Shown here: positions 33,077-41,665 of the stretch, piece by piece
How the letters are laid out: every line of letters begins with the position of its first letter
Numbering within the stretch: position 1 is the stretch's first letter
Origin: Phycisphaerales bacterium
Lineage (GTDB): Bacteria; Planctomycetota; Phycisphaerae; Phycisphaerales; UBA1924
Length of the DNA: 64,000 bases
Direction of reading: 5' to 3'
NCBI GenBank assembly: GCA_020847535.1
Contig: JADLBU010000080.1
Location: 1-64,000, forward strand
The notes under the pieces: model-generated
Told to the model about the DNA's origin: nothing
The model's database searches: none
The model's input: only the letters and a program-made list of their open reading frames with translations
Program-made: the position numbers and the translations under genes

Positions 33077-34261
33077 TCAGTGCTGGGCTGAGCAGCCGGC
33101 GGCGGTTCTCATCGCGTTGTTGACTTCATCCGCGCCATCGCGAATGCCGTTGCCATCGTTGTCGGAGCATCGATCGGTCGGCAAGGCGGTCAGCGTGTAC
33201 GGCAGATCAGCACCGTCAAGCGCGATGAGGTCCGTGGGTGTGATGGAATCCCCGGGCAATGACGGATCAGAGTGGATACGCATGTCTGCCCAGCCGGCGC
33301 TCATGTGAATGGGGAATGTGAAGTACAGCGTGCTGCCCACGTGGACAAGCCCGACGAGATAGTGCGAATTGCTGGTGAGCTTGAGCGCGACGCCCAGCGT
33401 CCCATCCCCATTGGAATCCAGCGTGAGCGAGTTGTATGGAGAGGTCTTGTCGAGATCGAGGTCAAGCACCTGCCCCATGTAGCTGATGCGCCAATGCATG
33501 CCGGTGGGCACGCCAACTGTTGCGCTGCCCGAAGCGGGGGTCGTCGCCGTCTGGACAACCGCGATCGAACCCGTCAGCGAGAGGCCCGACAGCTCGTCGC
33601 CGTACCTCATATTGAACTGCGTTCCAGTTGGGATTTCGTACGACCAAGCGAGAAACGGCTGAGCACCGCTCGCCGGAATGATGACCGCCGGCACTTCCGA
33701 CGCCCCGCTGCCCTCGAGCCCATCTTCGGAAGCGATGCCTGTCGCCTCTGGATTCATATATTGATCATTGACAAGCGCGATCGAGACCGGCTGACCTGCG
33801 CCGGATCCTCGCGGCAGCGTGACATCCAGGTCGAGCCAATCCTGCCTGCCCAGCGCCACAAGCTCATTCTCAATGTGACCGCTGGCAGACGGCTTGGGAG
33901 TCGGCAGCCAGATGTCGCGGAGCCGATTCATCAAGTCCTTCGCAAGATCGTCATCCCCGCTCTCGCACGCCGTCTTCGCGGCGACGATCAACTCGTAGGA
34001 TTTGTCGGTCTTCTGATCGAGCGCGTCAAAGCAGGCATCCTGCTGAGCTGCGGGCTTCTGACAGCATTGCGCGTACCCCTTTGCAATGTATCCTTCGATC
34101 GTTCGAAGGTTGGAGCAGAAGTCCTTTTCGCAGCAGGTTGAGAGATTCAGCGTTAATCCGCCAAGCATTGCAAAGGACATAAACCCGGGGAACACCCGCA
34201 TCAGGCGTGCCGGCGCAGCCTTGCGTCCGCGATGTTCCAAGTTCCTGTGGCCATGAACCAT
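33077..34261 (-). CDS. Secreted protein with C-terminal EF-hand-like motif
   Basis: 394 aa from ATG 34261, preceded by GGAGG five bases upstream. The signal peptide is the FPGFMSFAMLGGLTLNL region; the mature part starts with a Cys-rich segment (CCEKDFCSNLRTIEGYI, YAQCCQKPAAQQDACFDALD). A beta-rich middle follows (LVNDQYMNPEATGIASEDGL, LALTGSIAVVQTATTPASG-like). The end CSDNDGNGIRDGADEV is the D-x-D-x-N-G-I-x-D calcium-loop typical of planctomycete dockerin-like or thrombospondin-type repeats. Function unknown; export expected. Confidence 0.72.
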   Translation of the reverse strand: MVHGHRNLEHRGRKAAPARLMRVFPGFMSFAMLGGLTLNLSTCCEKDFCSNLRTIEGYIAKGYAQCCQKPAAQQDACFDALDQKTDKSYELIVAAKTACESGDDDLAKDLMNRLRDIWLPTPKPSASGHIENELVALGRQDWLDLDVTLPRGSGAGQPVSIALVNDQYMNPEATGIASEDGLEGSGASEVPAVIIPASGAQPFLAWSYEIPTGTQFNMRYGDELSGLSLTGSIAVVQTATTPASGSATVGVPTGMHWRISYMGQVLDLDLDKTSPYNSLTLDSNGDGTLGVALKLTSNSHYLVGLVHVGSTLYFTFPIHMSAGWADMRIHSDPSLPGDSITPTDLIALDGADLPYTLTALPTDRCSDNDGNGIRDGADEVNNAMRTAAGCSAQH

Positions 34262-34507
34262 CGCGACCTCCATTGATTTGATGAGATCGCAGCCTATCTC
34301 CATCCATCATCGTGTCAAGGCACGCGCGTGCTGCTGGATGGAAATCGCTGCATAACTAGTGCAGACCGCAGTCCAGCACGCCACAACACTGCAACATCGG
34401 AAGAGCGAAGAAAGCTCAACACTCGCGACCAGACACATCCACCGCGGAGAGATGTCCACGGCCTTCTCATGGTGTCTTGCTCGTTGTCAGATGGGCTCAA
34501 AATGGCC

Positions 34508-34535
34508 GCGGGCCCCCGATCTCTCGGGGGCCCGC
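34508..34535 (-). terminator. Terminator of rnpB
   Basis: GCGGGCCCCCGA (34508-34519) pairs with TCGGGGGCCCGC (34524-34535), 12 bp with a 4-nt loop; on the minus strand GGCCATTTTGAG follows. Confidence 0.88.
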
Positions 34536-34538
34536 GCA

Positions 34539-34943
34539 CGACCCTGCGGCGATAAGCCGAGTTCTGTTCCCTGTCCCGCCGTCGCGGGGAGGGTGGCGAC
34601 CATTTCTCTGGGCTCGCCGTTGCCGGGGAGCTCAAGCGGTCTACCCGCTCCTTGCACGGCCGGACCGGCCGCCCGCGAGCCGTCTCGCGAAGGGAGCTGC
34701 TTGACCTTGCACGCGGCGGGGTTTGCCCTGCCTCATCTGTCACCAGATGAGCGGTGCGCTCTTACCGCACCATTTCACCCTTACCCCGGCCCTTGCGGGC
34801 CGTGGCGGTATGTTTTCTGTGGCACTTTCCCTCGCTCTTGGGTCGCCCGAGCGGGTGGGTGTTACCCACCGCCGTGTCCTTCCGTGCTCGGACTTTCCTC
34901 AGGACCGGGACCGCCCGATCCCGCGGCCGCCTGCCGCAGTCGA
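34539..34943 (-). ncRNA. rnpB: RNase P RNA (bacterial type A)
   Basis: Catalytic RNA that trims 5' leaders from pre-tRNA. Read on the minus strand it shows the conserved GAGGAAAGTCCG (34889-34900), GGGTAACACCC, AGTGCCACAGAAAACAT (34804-34826 region), AGGGTGAAATGGTGCGGTAAGAGCGCACC, CAGATGAGGCAGGGCAAACC and the 3' ACAGAACTCGGCTTA (34553-34567). The ends pair as helix P1: CTGCGGC near the 5' end with GCCGCAG near 34545. About 405 nt. Ends are estimated from P1 pairing. It lies 43 bp downstream of ispE on the same strand and is followed by a strong terminator. Confidence 0.96.
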
Positions 34944-34985
34944 GTGAATTGTATCGGTGTTCGCACCGGCCGTCTCAACCTGGGA

Positions 34986-35996
34986 TCAGATCAACCGCGT
35001 CTTGAGGAGCCGGCATCCTGCAAGCTCGGCCCTTCCCAGGGCATGGGCAAGGCACACCCCAGCGCCGGCGATCTGGCCTTCGCTGCCGATCACGAAGATG
35101 CAGCTCCCGCTTCCGGTCAGATGCGCCTGCATCTGGGAGAACTCGGTCACCGTCTCGATGATGCCGGCGAGCCGTGGTTCGAGGTGGATCGCCGGCGCGG
35201 TGAGGGCATTGAAGCACAGGGATGGTTCGATGTACCCGATCTCGATGGCGCGCCGGATCAGGAGCTTGACGAGGGCGATGTTCGCCTCGGCGGTCGGGCG
35301 GCTCTCGTGGCGGATGGAGGCATCGATCTGTTCACTGCCGGCGAGCAGGCGGTCGTAGGCTCCATAGACGCCGGCGGTCGGGCAATCGAACGGGGGCACG
35401 ACCAGGAGCGCGGATGCGGGAATGAACGGGATGCGCTCGATGTGATCACCGAAACCAGTGACCAGCGCGGGCCGGGGGAGGTTGCGGGATGGCTCGCCGT
35501 TGTCCAGGAAGAACGCAACATCGCTGCCGAGCCGTGCAGCGCATGATTCGAACTCTCCCGCGGTGAGCTTGAGCCTGAAGAGTTCATTGACGGCCCGGAG
35601 CATCGCGGCGGCATCGGAGGATCCTCCACCGAGTCCCGCGCCGATGGGGATTCGCTTTCGCAGCTCCATGTGAACCGGCAGGCGGCGGCCGACATGCTCT
35701 TCAAGGAGCCGGTGCGCACGCACGGCAAGATCCTTGGGGATCGGCCAGTCGATCGCGGATGGCCTGATCGCATCGCCCATCCAGGAGATCTTGTACGAGC
35801 TCTCACGATCGTCGGGCAGGGACTCTACGAGCAGCTCGTCGTAGAGATCGATCGCCGCGATCCAGGAGGCGATCCTGTGAAAGCCGGGCTTGGGTGAATC
35901 GGCCGGTTCGGGCCCGCCGACCGATAACACGAGGTTGAGTTTGGCATGGGCCCGCCCGAGAACCGCGCCCGAGGATGGCATATCCGGTCTGGTCAT
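34986..35996 (-). CDS. ispE: 4-diphosphocytidyl-2-C-methyl-D-erythritol kinase
   Basis: 336 aa from ATG 35996. GHMP kinase: AHAKLNLVLSVGG at the N-terminus, the glycine-rich phosphate loop PIGAGLGGGSSDAAAMLRAV in the middle and HLTGSGSCIFVIG near the end, the third conserved motif. Phosphorylates CDP-methylerythritol in the MEP isoprenoid pathway. Contains AARLGSDVAFFLDNG, the IspE-typical GSDVPFFL variant. Slightly long. Upstream GTG 36017 is a less likely start. rnpB lies directly downstream; a flagellin gene diverges 79 bp away. Confidence 0.94.
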   Translation of the reverse strand: MTRPDMPSSGAVLGRAHAKLNLVLSVGGPEPADSPKPGFHRIASWIAAIDLYDELLVESLPDDRESSYKISWMGDAIRPSAIDWPIPKDLAVRAHRLLEEHVGRRLPVHMELRKRIPIGAGLGGGSSDAAAMLRAVNELFRLKLTAGEFESCAARLGSDVAFFLDNGEPSRNLPRPALVTGFGDHIERIPFIPASALLVVPPFDCPTAGVYGAYDRLLAGSEQIDASIRHESRPTAEANIALVKLLIRRAIEIGYIEPSLCFNALTAPAIHLEPRLAGIIETVTEFSQMQAHLTGSGSCIFVIGSEGQIAGAGVCLAHALGRAELAGCRLLKTRLI

Positions 35997-36037
35997 CAGG
36001 TCCGTGACAATAACCACCCCGGACGCGGCCTGCAGCG

Positions 36038-36065
36038 TAAACGCCGGTCTCCGGACCGCCGACTA
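36038..36065 (+). promoter_or_regulatory. Possible sigma-28-type promoter of the flagellin gene
   Basis: TAAA (36038-36041), 16 nt, GCCGACTA (36058-36065) resembles FliA consensus TAAA-N15-GCCGATAA (six of eight in the -10 part). The start codon lies only about 11 nt downstream, so the leader would be very short. Weak. Confidence 0.3.
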
Positions 36066-36075
36066 CATACGCGTG

Positions 36076-36915
36076 ATGGGAGCACACCCAAGTTCCGCCT
36101 TCGGCGGCGTACCGTTGCGCGCCTTCCGCGCGCACACTTTAGACCTTAATAGGGCGATGGAGCGGCTGGCGACTGGGAAGCGGATCAACCGCGCCGCCGA
36201 TGACCCCGCAGGGTCGATCATCACCGACAAGCTCACGGGGGACATCAAGTCCCTCGAGAAGCAGATCGAGGGGTACACCCGGGAACTTGGATACCTGGCG
36301 GCCAAGGATGGCGCGCACTCGGCGGTCGGAGACATGCTTGTGGACCTCCAAGGGTTGGTGGTCAGCGCTGCCAACCGCGGCGCGATGAGCAAGGAGGAGC
36401 TTGATGCCCTCCAGCTCCAGGCCAACTCGATCATCGGGACGATCGATCACCTCGCGGGCACGCAGATCTTCAACGAGCAGAAGCTGCTTGACGAAGCGCA
36501 TTCGCATCAGCTCGGCGAGGTCACGGTAACGACGGAGAACCCCGACGGATCAACCACCAGCGAGACCAAAACGCTGGCCGATATCGCCAACGGGGGCGAT
36601 CTCAATCTCCGGGATGGGGACCTCGAGGCTGCGCAGGAGGCAATCGAGGCGGCGATCGCGGATGTGGCGAGCACGCGCGGCGCGGTCGGCGCACGCGGGC
36701 AGGATCTCGAGAGCCAGATCCGGACATCGCAGTCTGAGCTTGAGAACCTCTCGGCGACCCGGTCGCAGATCGCGGATGCGGACTACGCGCTCGAGATCTC
36801 GGCGATGATCCGTACCCAGACGCTCCAGCAGGCATCGATTTTCATGATGCAGATGATGATGCAGTCCGGTGAGCAGGTTCTCGGACTCATCTCGGGCACG
36901 ACCGGCAACCGGTAG
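36076..36915 (+). CDS. Flagellin-like protein (D0/D1 only)
   Basis: 279 aa from ATG 36076; no clear Shine-Dalgarno. N-terminal D0/D1: FRAHTLDLNRAMERLATGKR INRAADDPAGSIITDKL, the flagellin signature. C-terminal D1/D0: LENLSATRSQIADADYALEI SAMIRTQTLQQASIFMMQMM. The middle (QLGEVTVTTENPDGSTTSET KTLADIANGGDL) is short, so there is no large exposed D2/D3 domain. Could be the filament subunit or a minor flagellin. No other flagellar gene is nearby. A Met-rich end (MMQMMMQSGEQVLG) is unusual. Confidence 0.88.
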   Translation: MGAHPSSAFGGVPLRAFRAHTLDLNRAMERLATGKRINRAADDPAGSIITDKLTGDIKSLEKQIEGYTRELGYLAAKDGAHSAVGDMLVDLQGLVVSAANRGAMSKEELDALQLQANSIIGTIDHLAGTQIFNEQKLLDEAHSHQLGEVTVTTENPDGSTTSETKTLADIANGGDLNLRDGDLEAAQEAIEAAIADVASTRGAVGARGQDLESQIRTSQSELENLSATRSQIADADYALEISAMIRTQTLQQASIFMMQMMMQSGEQVLGLISGTTGNR

Positions 36916-37118
36916 ATCGCCCTTCTTTCCAATCAAAGCCGGAAGCGGACCCGCACAAGCAACCTAACTCGTGCGGCCGCAACCGCTTGCGCGGGCATTT
37001 CGAAGACAAGTGGCATCCCGGAGTTTCGGTGGTAACTTTTCATCGAGAGCGCCACCGGTGGCGAATTGTCACCATCGATTCTCGGCTCATGGCCTGTGGA
37101 TTCCGAGGGAGAACTCAA

Positions 37119-37832
37119 ATGCGTATCAGCCTGATGTGTGTCGCGATCGCCGGGCTTGCTTCTTCGGCGCTGGCGGATGGAAACGTGCTGGTCTGGTCGA
37201 GCGGCAACCGCGAGACGACCGGGGATATCGCCGCGTATCTCCAGGCATCGGAGTGCTTTGATTCGGTGACCTGGACCGACACTCTCGACACGCTGCCCCT
37301 GGGAACTCTGACTGGATACGACAGGATCCTGTACTTCACCAACGGCAGCAACGGCCAGGATCCCAACGCGATCGGTGATGTGCTCGCCGACTACGCGGAT
37401 ACAGGCCGTCGCCTGGTGCTGGGCGTCTTCTCGTGGGCCAACCAGGGTGGGAACACGCTCGGTGGACGAATCGTCTCCGACGAGATCAGCCCGTTCGTGG
37501 TGCAGGGGACATCGCTCTACACCACCTCGACCATGGGCTCGACCGATGGCTCCGGGTACTGGACCGGCGTGAACGCGCTCAGCTCGTTCTTCCGCGACTC
37601 CGTGGGCCTGACGGCGGGCTCGACGCTGCACGGCTCGTGGGCCGATGGCGTCCCGCTGCTGGCGAGCAAGGGCAACGTCGCCGCCGTCAACTTCTTTCCC
37701 GACTTCACCTGGAACGGAGTGGATGGGGATCATCAGCAGCTGATCATCAATACACTCTGCCAGGTACCCACGCCGGGTGCGGCGGGCCTGGCGGGGATCG
37801 CCCTTCTGGCTGCGGGTCGGCGTCGGCGCTGA
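37119..37832 (+). CDS. Secreted protein with PEP-CTERM-like sorting tail
   Basis: 237 aa from ATG 37119, with GAGGGAG seven bases upstream. Signal peptide RISLMCVAIAGLASSALADG. The body (VLVWSSGNRETTGDIAAYLQ, DRILYFTNGSNGQDPNAIGD VLADYADTGRRLVLGVFSW) resembles a Rossmann-like glutamine-amidotransferase-fold surface domain. It ends PTPGAAGLAGIALLAAGRRRR: short hydrophobic helix plus Arg cluster, the exosortase-type tail as used in Phycisphaerae. Expected to be exported and anchored or processed. Function unknown. Confidence 0.8.
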   Translation: MRISLMCVAIAGLASSALADGNVLVWSSGNRETTGDIAAYLQASECFDSVTWTDTLDTLPLGTLTGYDRILYFTNGSNGQDPNAIGDVLADYADTGRRLVLGVFSWANQGGNTLGGRIVSDEISPFVVQGTSLYTTSTMGSTDGSGYWTGVNALSSFFRDSVGLTAGSTLHGSWADGVPLLASKGNVAAVNFFPDFTWNGVDGDHQQLIINTLCQVPTPGAAGLAGIALLAAGRRRR

Positions 37833-37857
37833 GTTCCGGTTGTTCATCTTGATTCAC

Positions 37858-37894
37858 ACCGGGTCGCTCGCGCAGGGCGGCCCGGTTCATTTTT
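37858..37894 (+). terminator. Terminator of the PEP-CTERM gene
   Basis: ACCGGGTCGC (37858-37867) pairs with GCGGCCCGGT (37877-37886) with one G-T wobble, then TCATTTTT. 26 bp after the stop. Confidence 0.8.
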
Positions 37895-38032
37895 GAACTC
37901 ATCGCGGGCCAGCACGGGCCGAACATTGACCGATCCGGCTGTACTTGGCGGCTGGTGGCGACAACGATCAGCCTTTCCTGGACCATCCGCGAACGTGCGG
38001 AGTTTTTCGGCATCCCTCGACGGAGCTTTTCG

Positions 38033-39160
38033 ATGACGTATGTCGCCGCGACCTCGACCACCAATGTCCGCGCTGCCCTCGGGGCCGATGCCGATTCGCT
38101 GCTGAATCACGAATCCAAGACGGTCTCCAAGTCGGCGCTGCACCTGCCCGGGCCTGACTTCGTGGATCGTGTCTTTTCGCACACGGACCGCTCCCCGGTC
38201 GTGCTGCGCAACTTCCAGACGATCCTGAACCACGGGCGGCTGGCGGGGACCGGGTACGTGAGCATCCTGCCGGTGGACCAGGGGATCGAGCATTCGGCGG
38301 GGGCGAGCTTTGCGCCCAACCCCGAGTACTTTGATCCAGAGAACATCGTGAAGCTGGCGATCGAGGGCGGGTGCAACGCGGTGGCTTCGACGGTTGGCGT
38401 GCTGGGTGCGGTGGCGCGCAAGTACGCACACAAGATCCCGTTCCTTGTGAAGTTCAACCACAACGAGATGCTGACGTACCCCAACATCTTCAACCAGAGC
38501 TACTTCGGCTCGGTGAAGCAGTGCTACGAGATGGGGGCGATCGCCGTCGGCGCGACGGTGTACTTCGGCTCTCCTGAGAGCCGCGAGGAGATCCGCTACG
38601 TCTCGGAGATGTTCGAGGAAGCGCACGCGTACGGGATGGTGACGGTCCTGTGGTGCTACACGCGCAATAACGCGTTCAAGGTCAAGGGCGCCGACGGCAG
38701 GAGCGTGGATTACCACGCGGCGGCGGACCTTTCAGGGCAGGCCAATCACCTGGGGGCGACCATCCAGGCGGACATCATCAAGCAGAAGCTGCCGGTGAAC
38801 AACGGCGGGTACGCGGCGATCAACGCGGGTGGTTCGTCATACGGCAAATGGGATAAGCGCGTCTATACCAAGCTCGCGGGCAGCGATGAGGCGGGCAACG
38901 GCGGACATCCGATCGACCTGTGCCGGTACCAGGTGCTGAACAACTACATGGGCCGGGTGCCGCTGATCAACTCGGGCGGTGAGAGCAAGGGCGCTGCGGA
39001 TCTGAACGATGCGGTGGCGACCGCGGTGATTAACAAGCGCGCGGGCGGGATGGGGCTGATCTCGGGGCGGAAGGCGTTCCAGAAACCGCTGAAGGACGGG
39101 GTGGCGCTGCTCAATGCGGTACAGGATGTGTATCTGGACAAGGGTGTGACGGTGGCGTGA
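38033..39160 (+). CDS. fbaB: Class I fructose-bisphosphate aldolase (DhnA/FbaB type)
   Basis: 375 aa from ATG 38033, GGAG eight bases upstream. [20 protein letters not shown] is the family signature (DQGIEH at 82-87). [25 protein letters not shown] and [10 protein letters not shown], the Schiff-base lysine region, are in the right order for the archaeal-type TIM barrel. Cleaves fructose 1,6-bisphosphate to two triose phosphates. Longer than E. coli FbaB by a 20-residue N-terminal piece. Single gene, with no adjacent glycolysis genes. Confidence 0.92.
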   Translation: MTYVAATSTTNVRAALGADADSLLNHESKTVSKSALHLPGPDFVDRVFSHTDRSPVVLRNFQTILNHGRLAGTGYVSILPVDQGIEHSAGASFAPNPEYFDPENIVKLAIEGGCNAVASTVGVLGAVARKYAHKIPFLVKFNHNEMLTYPNIFNQSYFGSVKQCYEMGAIAVGATVYFGSPESREEIRYVSEMFEEAHAYGMVTVLWCYTRNNAFKVKGADGRSVDYHAAADLSGQANHLGATIQADIIKQKLPVNNGGYAAINAGGSSYGKWDKRVYTKLAGSDEAGNGGHPIDLCRYQVLNNYMGRVPLINSGGESKGAADLNDAVATAVINKRAGGMGLISGRKAFQKPLKDGVALLNAVQDVYLDKGVTVA

Positions 39161-39220
39161 TGGAGTTCAGCTGAAAGTTCAGCGGCGCCTAAAGCTCTAC
39201 AATAGCCAACTGTGACATTG

Positions 39221-40906
39221 CTATTGCGCCCCCCATGCGAACAGGCCACCGTCATCGTGGCGTTGGGCCTTCTTGAATGTCTTGTCGGATGCCAGATCAA
39301 GGCCTCGCGGCAGGGTGATGCCCTGGGGCTGCGTGGGTGTGCCTCCAGACAGTAGTTTCTCAATTGTGACGATCTGAATACGTGGAATGCCGCTCCGTTC
39401 CGACGAACTCTTGTATGGCGCGGCAGTTGCGGCCTCCTTCACCATCTCTTTCGTCGGAGCTGCGGCGGCAATGAATATGCCAAGGGCAGCACCTTCGCGT
39501 TCGATAGTTCCACGGAAGTCCCTCACATCCTTCGCACCAGATTTTCCTCCCTTCACCTGCACAAGAATCGTCTTGGGACCGGTCGCATCGTCGACAAAGT
39601 ACCGCACTCCGTCAATTCCGCGATCGGCGCCCTTCTTGCCAGGTCGGCCATCCATACTGCCGTATGGCCGCGCGCCAACAAGACCGCACGCCCAGAACTG
39701 GAATTGATACGGATTCTGCTTGAACAGAGCGGATGCACCATCGATATCAACGGGCTCCCCCCGAACGTTGTACAGCGGCGGTGGATCGAACCGTGTCAAT
39801 CGCGACTTGATGAGATTGACGGCCAAGTGCGTAACGTCAATGCCGATCCAGCGCCGCGGCGGTTGACCGGGAGATTCGCGGTTCAACGACTCTACCGCAT
39901 CAATCGTCGTACCACATCCACAGAACGGGTCGAGCACGACATCCCCAGGATTGGATGACGCGGCAATGATGCGCTTGAGTAATGCAAGCGGCTTCTGTGT
40001 CGGATAATGCAGACGCTCCTGTGCGGCGGCGTTAATTGGCTCTATGTCCGTCCACACGTCGTGGACGGCAACGCCAGGAAGGTCTTCGATCGGTGTGTAG
40101 AGGCGCGGAACTCCCTTGCTGTTCAATCGGATGCGGCCATCGCGCCAGCGCTCATCCACGCCTTGTTGGTCATACTGCCAATGGCGACCGGCTGGGGGTG
40201 CAATCGCGCTTTTTCCAAACCTGCGCTCAGGCCCTCCGCCCATTGCGCTGAGGTCAGAAACGCGGTACACCTTCCCGCCTTCCTTGACAAAGTCATGCCC
40301 GCGCATCGATTCCTGGGTCAGCGGAAGGGAAGGTGGGTTCCATGTTGCACCCTCACCTGGAGAATAAAAGAGTATGACGTCATGCACACGACCAAACCGC
40401 GTTGGGCCCTTGCGGCCTGACGTTCGCTTCCAGACAATCTCATTCAGAAATCGCTCAGGACCAAAGATGCCGTCAAGCACAAGCTTCAGATAGTGGCTCG
40501 CCGTCGGATCACAGTGAAGGTATAAGGATCCGCTGGGCTTGAGCACTCGCCGCAAATGCACGAGCCTCACCGCCATTTGCACCAAGTATGCAAGCATCGG
40601 CGAATGCCCGAGAAACGAATGGAACGTCTTGACGAGGGACTTGAGACGATCGGGTGCATGTCTTTCGTGCATGAGCCTGTGCAAGGCCCCGTTTGCGGCA
40701 TCGTCCCAAGACCATGTGTCGTCGAATGCTCTGATCTGAGCCGACGAAAGCTGGCCGGTTGTCTCTTTGAACAAGACGTTGTAGTTGGCATTTGAGTTGA
40801 ACGGCGGATCCAAGTAGACCAAATCCACCGACTCCGATGCGAAAACATCGGGATCCGTCAAGAACGGCAAATTGTCTCCGAACAACAGGAGGTTGCTTTT
40901 TGCCAT
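39221..40906 (-). CDS. DNA methyltransferase fused to a nuclease-like domain
   Basis: 561 aa. N-terminal amino-methyltransferase: catalytic motif IV DPPF at 33-36 in LVYLDPPFNSNANYNVLF, then motif I late, GDVVLDPFCGCGTT at 321-334, so the order is circularly permuted as in beta-class N4/N6 enzymes. C-terminal part from about 405 carries DRGIDGVRYF (D432) followed by ILVQVKGGKSG (Q450-x-K452) and FRGTIEREGAALGIFIA: a PD-(D/E)xK nuclease-like pattern. So it may be a one-protein restriction-modification enzyme. No separate restriction gene flanks it. Recognition sequence unknown. Convergent with the aldolase gene, 60 bp apart. Confidence 0.85.
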   Translation of the reverse strand: MAKSNLLLFGDNLPFLTDPDVFASESVDLVYLDPPFNSNANYNVLFKETTGQLSSAQIRAFDDTWSWDDAANGALHRLMHERHAPDRLKSLVKTFHSFLGHSPMLAYLVQMAVRLVHLRRVLKPSGSLYLHCDPTASHYLKLVLDGIFGPERFLNEIVWKRTSGRKGPTRFGRVHDVILFYSPGEGATWNPPSLPLTQESMRGHDFVKEGGKVYRVSDLSAMGGGPERRFGKSAIAPPAGRHWQYDQQGVDERWRDGRIRLNSKGVPRLYTPIEDLPGVAVHDVWTDIEPINAAAQERLHYPTQKPLALLKRIIAASSNPGDVVLDPFCGCGTTIDAVESLNRESPGQPPRRWIGIDVTHLAVNLIKSRLTRFDPPPLYNVRGEPVDIDGASALFKQNPYQFQFWACGLVGARPYGSMDGRPGKKGADRGIDGVRYFVDDATGPKTILVQVKGGKSGAKDVRDFRGTIEREGAALGIFIAAAAPTKEMVKEAATAAPYKSSSERSGIPRIQIVTIEKLLSGGTPTQPQGITLPRGLDLASDKTFKKAQRHDDGGLFAWGAQ

Positions 40907-40983
40907 GCGCGGCTAGTCTAGCGGCCTGCCCGGGACCAGCAAGCAACCGCCAGGACTATCGACGCAAGCATGGATTTCCGCCA

Positions 40984-41571
40984 TCAGATCACATCATCCA
41001 CCGGCACCACGCCCATGCTGCCGGGCTTGCGCTTGACCAGCCCGAACCAGATCAGGCAGAAGACCGGGTACGCCAAGCCCATTACGGTGCCGATCACCAT
41101 TCCGATGATCTGGCCCAACTGCCCGCCGCTGCCCATCTGGGCCTGCTGCTTGGCGAAGTCGGTGTTGGGGTTCTGCTGCACCCACTGCTCCATCTCCGCT
41201 TGCATCTGGAAGTTGAAGTACATGGAGACCGGGAAGATGAGGATCGACAGGATCGAGTACACGATGTGCAGGATGCGGCCGATCGGCTTGCGCGACACCG
41301 TCATGATGCCGGCGGCGAGCAGGATCAGGCCGAAGGACAAGCCCACAACACCGAGGATAACCACCGGTGGCGACACGAAATGCGGGGGGAACTGGTCGGA
41401 CTTTTCGGGCGGGATCATCGAACGGCCAACGACTCCGAGGCCCAGACCAAGGACACCGCAGCAGGTGCCCAGCGATGCCCAGACGATGCTGATGATCCCG
41501 ACGACCTTGGGCCACTTGGGCAGTTCGGCGGGAAAGGGCTCGGGCTCGATGGGCGGGGTCATCTGACTCAT
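40984..41571 (-). CDS. Membrane protein with four predicted helices
   Basis: 195 aa from ATG 41571, with AGGA six bases upstream. Pro-rich N-terminus (PPIEPEPFPAELPKWPK), then hydrophobic helices VVGIISIVWASLGTCCGVLG LGLGVVG, VVILGVVGLSFGLILLAAGI, ILHIVYSILSILIFPVSMYF and GMVIGTVMGLAYPVFCLIWF. A loop holds NTDFAKQQAQMGSGGQLGQ. Family not recognised. Planctomycete DUF-style small membrane proteins look like this. Confidence 0.7.
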   Translation of the reverse strand: MSQMTPPIEPEPFPAELPKWPKVVGIISIVWASLGTCCGVLGLGLGVVGRSMIPPEKSDQFPPHFVSPPVVILGVVGLSFGLILLAAGIMTVSRKPIGRILHIVYSILSILIFPVSMYFNFQMQAEMEQWVQQNPNTDFAKQQAQMGSGGQLGQIIGMVIGTVMGLAYPVFCLIWFGLVKRKPGSMGVVPVDDVI

Positions 41572-41665
41572 CGCGATCCTCCTGAAGCGGCACGCACGGT
41601 GGCAGCGCAACAGTCTATATGTTCGGAGGGCGAACCGCCGGGATTCACCTCCGGCCGATCGCCGA

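Noticed and set aside
34359-35546. Plus-strand frame over rnpB and ispE
   Set aside because: It runs through the conserved RNase P RNA and is antisense to ispE.
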